28,864 nt of DNA from CAWBRT01 sp050015355. Its GTDB lineage: Bacteria; Acidobacteriota; Terriglobia; Terriglobales; Acidobacteriaceae. Under the pieces are notes generated by a model, which ran no database searches, was not told the DNA's origin, and was given only the letters and a program-made list of their open reading frames with translations. The stretch is taken from contig JBEKBO010000051.1 of NCBI GenBank assembly GCA_050015355.1, forward strand, positions 1 to 28,864, written 5' to 3'. Within the stretch, counting starts at the first letter, position 1. Every line of letters begins with the position of its first letter. Position numbers and translations under genes: made by a program. Shown piece after piece: positions 23,624-28,864 of this stretch.

Positions 23624-24628
23624 TTAGACCAATTCGAACCTCAGCTCTCCCAGCTTTTCCAGGCTGCAGGCAAGCTTGTCCCCGGCTTTCAGCCAGACCT
23701 GCTTGTCCTTGGGCTTCCCCAGGATCACGCCTTCCGGAGTGCCGGTAAAAATAATGTCGCCGGGCCTGAGCGTAACGTAGCGTGAGATGTAGCTGACGAG
23801 CTGGCGCGAGCCATAGATCATATCGCTGGTGTTGGACGACTGGCGCGTCTCGCCATTCACGCGACATTCGATCTTAAGGTTGTCGGGATCTACCTGATCG
23901 GCGGTAACAAAGTATGGGCCCAGGGGGGCAAATTCGTTGAGCGTCTTTCCCAGCATAAGGCAGACTTCTAACTGCAAGTCTCTCGCCGAGAAGTCGTTGC
24001 CGGTGCAATAGCCGGCGACGTACGAGAGCGCATCGGTCTCGCTGACGTTCCTCGCCTCTTTGCCCATCACGATCACCAGTTCGACTTCATAATCGAACTT
24101 GGTGGCTACCTCGACCGGAAGCTTGATCGTGCCCTGGTGACGGTTCAGCGCGCAATTGTACTTGTTAAAGAGCACGGGGCGCTTCTGAATCGGCATGTTT
24201 ACTTCCTTGGCATGCTTCCGATAGTTGATCCCGACGCCGATGATCTTTTCCGGCTGGACCACCACCGGTCCGTACTCGATAGCTTCTTCTTTAAGGAAAA
24301 CAGACGCGGCCGCATTGGACTTCAGTGCGGCATCGACCAGCGCGTTCAGCCTCGGGCCATCCTCGTTTTGCAGCAGCTCGTCCATAGTGGCCGGAGCGCC
24401 CATCTTCAACTTGCCGGCTGCCTCCTTCACGTCCAGAATGCCCTTGTTGGTCTTTACGCCGAGCCGATATTCCCCGCTACGCCGCATGGTCAGCAACGTC
24501 AAGCCGCGCGCCATGCCTCGCTTATAGTTGGCGGCAGGCTTCACTTCCGCCTGTGCCGCACCCACTCCACCGCTGGCTGCGATGGCGGCAACGCCCGTCA
24601 GTCTCAGGAACTCTCTGCGATTCTGCAT
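23624..24628 (-). CDS. Tat-exported fumarylacetoacetate hydrolase-family protein
   Basis: A 334-aa protein with a twin-arginine signal (NRREFLRLTG, followed by a short hydrophobic Ala/Gly-rich stretch to about residue 27) and a C-terminal FAH domain (about 125-334). Family motifs include GVGINYRKHAKE (131-142), KYNCALNRHQGTI, the metal ligands Glu181 and Glu183 (DYEVELVIVMG) and Asp212 (NDFSARD), then GKTLNEFAPLGP and FTGTPEGV. FAH-family enzymes cleave C-C bonds in, hydrate, or decarboxylate dioxo-acids from aromatic catabolism; most are cytoplasmic, so export is unusual. ATG 24628 is preferred because AGGAGG (24637-24642) lies 8 nt upstream; a GTG one codon earlier is less likely. The substrate is not predictable. 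Confidence 0.88.
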   Translation of the reverse strand: MQNRREFLRLTGVAAIAASGGVGAAQAEVKPAANYKRGMARGLTLLTMRRSGEYRLGVKTNKGILDVKEAAGKLKMGAPATMDELLQNEDGPRLNALVDAALKSNAAASVFLKEEAIEYGPVVVQPEKIIGVGINYRKHAKEVNMPIQKRPVLFNKYNCALNRHQGTIKLPVEVATKFDYEVELVIVMGKEARNVSETDALSYVAGYCTGNDFSARDLQLEVCLMLGKTLNEFAPLGPYFVTADQVDPDNLKIECRVNGETRQSSNTSDMIYGSRQLVSYISRYVTLRPGDIIFTGTPEGVILGKPKDKQVWLKAGDKLACSLEKLGELRFELV

Positions 24629-24860
24629 CACCCAAGCCTCCTTTTACCCCGCTCTGCCTGCGCAATTGCGGCAGCACCGGGTTCTTTCAACGTTCCAACA
24701 GGTACCGACGCAGACGGAAGCGTTGAAAGCGCTGCCATTGTTACCAAATTATCCGGGGCAGCACAACAGGAACTTGTATTTCGGGGTAGGTATGTGCCTC
24801 GACGGAGTACGGCGGTAGATGCAATCCGGGTTCAACGGGGGTTGGCCGCCGCCAAAATCA

Positions 24861-24889
24861 AAGGGCCCGCGCCGATTGCGCAGGCCCTT
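24861..24889 (-). terminator. Rho-independent terminator after the 81-aa gene
   Basis: AAGGGCC-c-GCGC pairs with GCGC-a-GGCCCTT around a 5-nt loop. Read on the minus strand the stem is followed by TTTGATTTTGG, a T-rich tract. It begins 40 nt downstream of the stop codon at 24929, so it fits as that gene's terminator. It also separates that gene from the hydrolase gene. Confidence 0.7.
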
Positions 24890-24928
24890 CTAAAACCAAG
24901 CTACTGGACCAGAGTTCCTGAACCAGGT

Positions 24929-25174
24929 CTATTGAACCAGGGCAATCCGGTTCAGCTCCCGCTGGATCGCCTCGACCGGCCAGCCCGCTACGCCAAACCG
25001 GCGGACTGCTTCGCGGGCATCGTCGCTGGAGACTCCGTATCCCCTGCCCATGAGGAATAGCTGGAGCACTTCCGCCGCGGCGCGCAGATCAAGTACCTCT
25101 TGCAGCATACTGTTCCGCAGTCCAGCCACCTCTGGCGTCGAAAACTTGCAGCTCTCCGTCAGGTTCTCCCGCAT
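24929..25174 (-). CDS. Small protein of unknown function
   Basis: An 81-aa, probably cytoplasmic helical protein with no signal peptide or membrane segment. The central part (LQEVLDLRAAAEVLQLFLMG) looks like an amphipathic helix, followed by a Ser-Asp-Asp turn and a second half (DAREAVRRFGVAGWPVEAIQ) that could form a small helical domain. It is well supported as a gene: GGAGG lies about 5 nt before ATG 25174, and a good terminator follows the stop codon. I do not recognise the family. Confidence 0.7.
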   Translation of the reverse strand: MRENLTESCKFSTPEVAGLRNSMLQEVLDLRAAAEVLQLFLMGRGYGVSSDDAREAVRRFGVAGWPVEAIQRELNRIALVQ

Positions 25175-25469
25175 ACCTCACCTCCGACCTACTCTGCTAT
25201 ATCGGTTAGACTCGCGATCACCCAAGGACGTTGCACGCATTTTTTTCACCGAAGGTACTTCCCTGCACTCCTCGGGGCACTTGCAACCTTCACATGCGGC
25301 AGGCGTTACCAGGAGATAACTCTCTTCTAACCGGTGCGCCTTACTCACCCTTGCTACATTAATAAACCCAGCCACAGTCTGATGGTTGCGGCCATCTTAC
25401 GGCAGCGGCGCCACGCTATGGGTTGATACACTAGATGCGGAGCACACTTTCAGGGATAGGTGCGAAGCC

Positions 25470-26414
25470 ATGCCAGCCACCGTTCTGGACGGAAACAGAA
25501 TTGCCGCTGCCATTAAGGCGGAGGTCGCGGAACAAGTGAAGGACCTGAGCCTGCGCGGCCTCAGACCGGGCCTCGCCGCCGTTCTGGTGGGCCACAATCC
25601 GGCTTCGGAGATCTACGTGCGCAACAAGGTGAGAACCTGCGAAGCGCTTGGATTGTTCAGTGAGCAAATAACGCCTTCGGAAGACATCACTACCGAGGAG
25701 ATGTTGGCCCTGATCGCCGGGCTCAACGCCCGCGACGATATCGATGGCATCCTCGTGCAACTTCCCTTGCCCAAGCAGGTGGACTCCAAGCGTGTGTTGC
25801 TGGCGGTCGATCCCGCCAAAGATGTGGATGGCTTTCATCCGCTCAACGTGGGCTATCTTTCGACCGGGCGTCCCGGACTGGTGCCATGCACTCCCTCCGG
25901 AGTCATCGAGATCCTCCGCCGGTCGCAGATTCCCATCGAGGGACAGGAAGCGGTCGTGGTTGGCCGCAGCGACATCGTTGGCAAACCCGTGGCGATGCTG
26001 CTCACCAACGCCAACGCAACCGTTACCATCTGCCATTCGCGCACCCGCGATCTGCCCGGGGTATGCCGCCGCGCCGACATCCTGATTGCCGCCATCGGAA
26101 AAACCGGCATGATCACGCCCGAGTTCGTCAAGCCGGGCGCTACCGTCATTGATGTCGGCATTAATCGCATCACCGATCGCGCCGAGTTCGACAAGTATTT
26201 TGCCGGCAATGCCACGCGGGAGGCGGACTTTGCGGCCAAGGGCTCGACCCTTGTCGGCGACGTACATCCCAAGGTCGCCGAGGTAGCCGGTGCGCTGACC
26301 CCTGTACCCGGCGGTGTTGGTCCGCTCACGATTGCCATGCTGATGGTGAACACGGTGAAAGCCGCCGCAATGCGCCGAGGCACTGGTCACGCGAAGCTAA
26401 GTGGTTTTAAATGA
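25470..26414 (+). CDS. folD: Bifunctional methylenetetrahydrofolate dehydrogenase/cyclohydrolase
   Basis: FolD interconverts 5,10-methylene-, 5,10-methenyl- and 10-formyl-tetrahydrofolate in the cytoplasm, feeding purine and formyl-Met synthesis. The 314-aa protein has Tyr49-x3-Lys53 (YVRNK, the catalytic lysine), DGILVQLPLP (92-101), KDVDGFHPLN (117-126), PCTPSGV (139-145), the NADP-binding VVVGRSDIVGKP (162-173) and PVPGGVGPLT (278-287). The start at ATG 25470 begins the usual MPA..LDG opening; an in-frame extension to 25386 has no ribosome binding site. The C-terminus (MRRGTGHAKLSGFK) is slightly longer than usual. It is transcribed alone, divergently from the small gene at 24929. Confidence 0.95.
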   Translation: MPATVLDGNRIAAAIKAEVAEQVKDLSLRGLRPGLAAVLVGHNPASEIYVRNKVRTCEALGLFSEQITPSEDITTEEMLALIAGLNARDDIDGILVQLPLPKQVDSKRVLLAVDPAKDVDGFHPLNVGYLSTGRPGLVPCTPSGVIEILRRSQIPIEGQEAVVVGRSDIVGKPVAMLLTNANATVTICHSRTRDLPGVCRRADILIAAIGKTGMITPEFVKPGATVIDVGINRITDRAEFDKYFAGNATREADFAAKGSTLVGDVHPKVAEVAGALTPVPGGVGPLTIAMLMVNTVKAAAMRRGTGHAKLSGFK

Positions 26415-26753
26415 AGATGATAGTTGTGTTGCAGCAGAGCCATTTTCAGCCGCGCCGGAGAAATATCGTGCAAGCGGATGAACCCAAATGTCTTACGAGG
26501 CTTTTCGTGCATTCTTTGCCAGCAAAAAACGATGTTTTTGCGCACAAAATTTTGCGTTGTTATGTCCGATAATGCGCAAACATGTTGAGGCGTGAGACGT
26601 TTGTACCAAAATTAAATTCGACGCGTGTTACCAAATGCTAAACGACAACTTTGTTTACTTGATCCTAAACAAAGTCACGAGAATGCAGTAACCCTGATCA
26701 GGAAGAATATTTATTCTGCAAATACTATTCGAAGGCGCTGTGGAGACCGGCAC
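26415..26753. other. AT-rich intergenic region between folD and coaE
   Basis: About 340 bases, visibly more AT-rich than the flanks. It contains an A-run/T-run hairpin (GCAAAAAAC-gat-GTTTTTGC, 26522-26541), the palindrome CAAAATTTTG (26545-26554) and a 10-bp inverted repeat at 26648-26675 listed separately. The first hairpin could end folD transcription; the rest probably holds the coaE promoter. No gene is evident. GGAG (26742-26745) is the coaE ribosome binding site. Confidence 0.5.
26648..26675. promoter_or_regulatory. Perfect 10-bp inverted repeat upstream of coaE, candidate operator
   Basis: ACTTTGTTTA (26648-26657) and TAAACAAAGT (26666-26675) are exact reverse complements separated by 8 bases, ending 78 nt before the coaE start. 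The geometry, with centres about 18 bp apart, suits a dimeric helix-turn-helix protein; a hairpin is the alternative. There is no T tract after it to make it a terminator. Confidence 0.45.
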
Positions 26754-27374
26754 ATGTTGCGCGTAGGACTTACCGGCGGTGTCGCCTGCGGCAAAACGAC
26801 CGTTGCGCAGATGCTGCATGAGCGCGGCGCTTATGTTCTGTTGGCGGATAAGCTGGCGCATGACCTGATGCGGCCGGGCGAGAAGGTCTATGCCTCTGTG
26901 GTCGAGCACTTTGGCAGCGGCATTCTGAATGAGGACGGAAGCATTAACCGCCCGAAGCTGGCGGAGTTGGCCTTCGCCGGGCGCATCCAGGAACTGAACG
27001 CCATTGTGCATCCGGCGGTTCTGCAGGCTGAAGACCGCTGGATGGACGAAGCAGGGCGTCGCGATCCGCGGGCGATCACCGTCTGCGAGGCGGCGCTGCT
27101 CTACGAAGCCGGCGGGCACGAGCGCTTTGATCGCATTATCGTCGTGACCTGCCCGTTGGAAAGCAAGATACGGCGCTTCGCACAACGAGTGGGCATCACG
27201 TTCGAAGCCGCCCGTGCCGATGTCGAGCGGCGTATGCACGCTCAGTGGCCCGATGAGGCAAAAGCGGCACGCGCCGACTACGTCATCGAGAATTCAGGGC
27301 CTCTGGAAGACACCGCACAGCAGGTCGAAAAGGTGTGGCAACAACTGTGCGAAGCCGAGCGGCGGGGCCGGTGA
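26754..27374 (+). CDS. coaE: Dephospho-CoA kinase
   Basis: Catalyses the last step of coenzyme A synthesis: ATP-dependent 3'-phosphorylation of dephospho-CoA. The 206-aa protein starts MLRVGLTGGVACGKTTVA, containing the P-loop (residues about 7-16), then has the conserved Asp32 region (LLADKLAHDLM), GILNEDGSINRPKLAELAF and IVHPAV. A lid and adenine-binding region follow (CPLESKIRRFAQR). Length is normal. ATG 26754 has GGAG 8 nt upstream; the open frame runs further upstream through AT-rich non-coding sequence. It is followed by an HtrA-type protease gene 58 nt downstream, probably cotranscribed. Confidence 0.94.
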   Translation: MLRVGLTGGVACGKTTVAQMLHERGAYVLLADKLAHDLMRPGEKVYASVVEHFGSGILNEDGSINRPKLAELAFAGRIQELNAIVHPAVLQAEDRWMDEAGRRDPRAITVCEAALLYEAGGHERFDRIIVVTCPLESKIRRFAQRVGITFEAARADVERRMHAQWPDEAKAARADYVIENSGPLEDTAQQVEKVWQQLCEAERRGR

Positions 27375-27432
27375 TCACCGTCGGGCTATCTTTAATCGTT
27401 TGTCAGAAATCTATAACCTTATTGCAAAAAAT

Positions 27433-28578
27433 ATGAACCTGCTACGACCGATCGCTGTTGGTGTTCTGCTGGCAGCCGCTTTTCTTTACTACACTTCGCA
27501 TCATCCCGGCGCCGTCCCCTTCACCGGCAATCGCGAACCGGCGCAGATTACGCAAGCAGCCGGAGCCCCGGCGCTCGACCCCGAGGAGCAGAACAATGTA
27601 GAAATCTACAAGCGTGTCTCGCCCTCGGTGGTGAACGTCACGTCCACGCAGATGGCTTTTGATTTCTTCTATGGACCTGTGCCGCAGGAGGGTGCGGGTT
27701 CCGGCTTCATCATCGACAAGGAAGGCCACATCCTCACCAACTACCACGTAGTGGCCAACGCAAACCGGCTTGAGGTGACGCTGGCGAACAAGAAGAAATA
27801 CAAGGCAGAGGTGATCGGCCTGGACCGCGCGCACGATATGGCGGTCATTCAGATAAAGGCGCCCAGCCTGGAGTCGGTGGTGCTCGGCGATTCGCGCGGA
27901 TTGCAGGTCGGGCAGAAAGTGTTTGCCATCGGCAACCCCTTCGGCATCTTTGCCGGAACCATGACGCGCGGCATCGTCAGCTCCATTCGTTCGGTGCAGA
28001 CCCCCGACGGAGCGTTCATCGATGAAGCGATCCAGACCGACGCGGCGATCAATCCCGGCAATTCCGGAGGGCCTCTGCTGAATTCGAAGGGGCAGGTCAT
28101 CGGCATCAACACGATGATTGCTTCGCAGGTGGGGCAAAGCGCCGGCATCGGCTTCGCCATCCCGATCAATGCCGCCAAGGCCGTTATCAATGACCTGGTG
28201 CAATACGGGCGCGTGCGCCGGCCTTCGCTTGGCATTGCGTCACTGCCCATCGGCCCCGAACTGGCGCAGGAAATCGGTCTCGCGGCCGACTACGGCGCGC
28301 TCATCATCTCCGTCGTTCCCGGAGCCGCTGCCGAGCGTGCCGGGCTTCGCGGTGGAAATCGTCGGGCATACCTTGGCAATACGCCTATCATGCTGGGCGG
28401 TGATTTGATCGTCGCCATTGATGGCCAACCCATCGCGGACCAGCATGATCTTGCCCACGCGATGAACAGCCACAAAACGGGAGACACTGTCACCGTCACG
28501 ATTTTCCGCGGCAAGACGAAAATGGACGTGAAGGTTACGTTGCAGGAAGCGCGTGCCGGCCGCAGCCAGGGAGTATAG
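27433..28578 (+). CDS. HtrA/Deg-family trypsin-like serine protease with PDZ domain
   Basis: An envelope quality-control protease, 381 aa. The N-terminus is a membrane anchor or uncleaved signal (NLLRPIAVGVLLAAAFLYY, 2-20), followed by a short linker, a trypsin-like domain (about 55-262) and one PDZ domain (about 265-370). The catalytic triad is complete: His105 (TNYHVV), Asp135 (RAHDMAVI) and Ser211 (NPGNSGGPL). The PDZ domain has the GGDLIVAIDGQPI segment (322-334) preceded by a small insertion around GNRRAYLGNTPIM. The single PDZ and N-terminal anchor resemble DegS/HtrA-like members more than two-PDZ DegP. ATG 27433 starts the anchor; no strong ribosome binding site is visible. It may be translated with coaE. 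Confidence 0.92.
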   Translation: MNLLRPIAVGVLLAAAFLYYTSHHPGAVPFTGNREPAQITQAAGAPALDPEEQNNVEIYKRVSPSVVNVTSTQMAFDFFYGPVPQEGAGSGFIIDKEGHILTNYHVVANANRLEVTLANKKKYKAEVIGLDRAHDMAVIQIKAPSLESVVLGDSRGLQVGQKVFAIGNPFGIFAGTMTRGIVSSIRSVQTPDGAFIDEAIQTDAAINPGNSGGPLLNSKGQVIGINTMIASQVGQSAGIGFAIPINAAKAVINDLVQYGRVRRPSLGIASLPIGPELAQEIGLAADYGALIISVVPGAAAERAGLRGGNRRAYLGNTPIMLGGDLIVAIDGQPIADQHDLAHAMNSHKTGDTVTVTIFRGKTKMDVKVTLQEARAGRSQGV

Positions 28579-28614
28579 CGTAGTGTCACATAAGTTCGCG
28601 CAATAACGTTTGAG

Positions 28615-28701
28615 GTGTCATTCTGAGCGAAGCGAAGAATCCCAGCGCGGCGCGGGCTGGGGCGGTTTTCATGGGATGTTTCGCTACGCTCAACATGACA
28701 C
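28615..28701. repeat. Dispersed palindromic repeat (REP-like) after the protease gene
   Basis: GTGTCATTCTGAGCGAAGCG (from 28615) is nearly the reverse complement of CGCTACGCTCAACATGACAC (ending 28701). The two arms enclose about 40 bases. This TCATTCTGAGCGAAGCGAAGAATC core is a common intergenic palindromic element in acidobacterial and related genomes as I recall it. The remaining sequence to the window end shows no gene. Confidence 0.65.
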
Positions 28702-28864
28702 TCCGAGGAAAGTTAGTTATGGCAGGTATTTCCGGGACACCACACTAGTATTACTACGTTAAGTATTAAGGAGAGCGAGGTCGCTCGATATTGCACCCAC
28801 AGTAGACGCAGAAGCCGGTCCAGGTAATAAGCAGGTACTGAATCTCACGACGCGTCCGCGGCAG

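Noticed and set aside
25178..25375. Minus-strand 65-codon frame with a Cys-rich patch (CEGCKCPEEC)
   Set aside because: Possible metal-binding look, but GTG start, no ribosome binding site, and it fills the promoter region between divergent genes.

Overview
The window reads as chromosomal DNA of a moderately high-GC Gram-negative bacterium, most likely an acidobacterium (Terriglobia-like). This rests on the TonB-like periplasmic proteins, outer-membrane barrel, Tat and Sec exported proteins, the style of the secreted hypothetical proteins, and a TCATTCTGAGCGAAGCGAAG-type palindromic repeat near the right end. No phage, insertion sequence, CRISPR array, rRNA or tRNA gene was recognised.

Layout: (1) 265-3651, minus strand: a sigma-54 enhancer-binding regulator with a degenerate receiver domain, then a TonB-like gene split by a frameshift. 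(2) 4304-7093, plus strand: a tight four-gene operon for a four-subunit 2-oxoacid:ferredoxin oxidoreductase (alpha, beta, gamma, ferredoxin delta), followed by a small secreted helical protein with its own promoter. (3) 7935-15297: accessory, mostly exported proteins: a phospholipase C/acid phosphatase-type enzyme on an Ig-like stalk, a frameshifted beta-barrel, a Gly/Tyr repeat protein, a membrane protein, a secreted hypothetical, and a frameshifted, 3'-truncated TIGR03118-type protein. (4) 15300-22593, minus strand: a six-gene Hyf/group-4-hydrogenase-like operon, with a nearby ArsR-type regulator (23063-23395) behind a block of palindromic direct repeats. (5) 23624-28578: a Tat-exported fumarylacetoacetate-hydrolase-family protein, a small hypothetical protein, then folD, coaE and an HtrA-type protease.

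The most notable system is the six-gene complex. Its membrane arm (HyfB-, HyfC-, HyfE- and HyfF-like) keeps the Glu/Lys residues of ion-pumping antiporter-like subunits. Its small subunit keeps the four cysteines of the proximal [4Fe-4S] cluster. The large subunit has lost all four cysteines that would bind the NiFe centre, and ends where a hydrogenase pre-protein would begin its cleavable tail. No maturation genes lie nearby. It therefore looks like an energy-converting hydrogenase-related (Ehr) complex: an ion-translocating module coupled to an unknown non-hydrogenase reaction. The small subunit also carries an N-terminal half-ferredoxin domain that retains one predicted cluster.

The ferredoxin-dependent 2-oxoacid oxidoreductase in the same window could supply reduced ferredoxin to such a complex. 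That link is inference; the two operons are about 8 kb apart and convergently oriented.

Three genes carry single-nucleotide frameshifts. Two are explained by loss of one G from a short G run, so sequencing or assembly error must be weighed against real decay.
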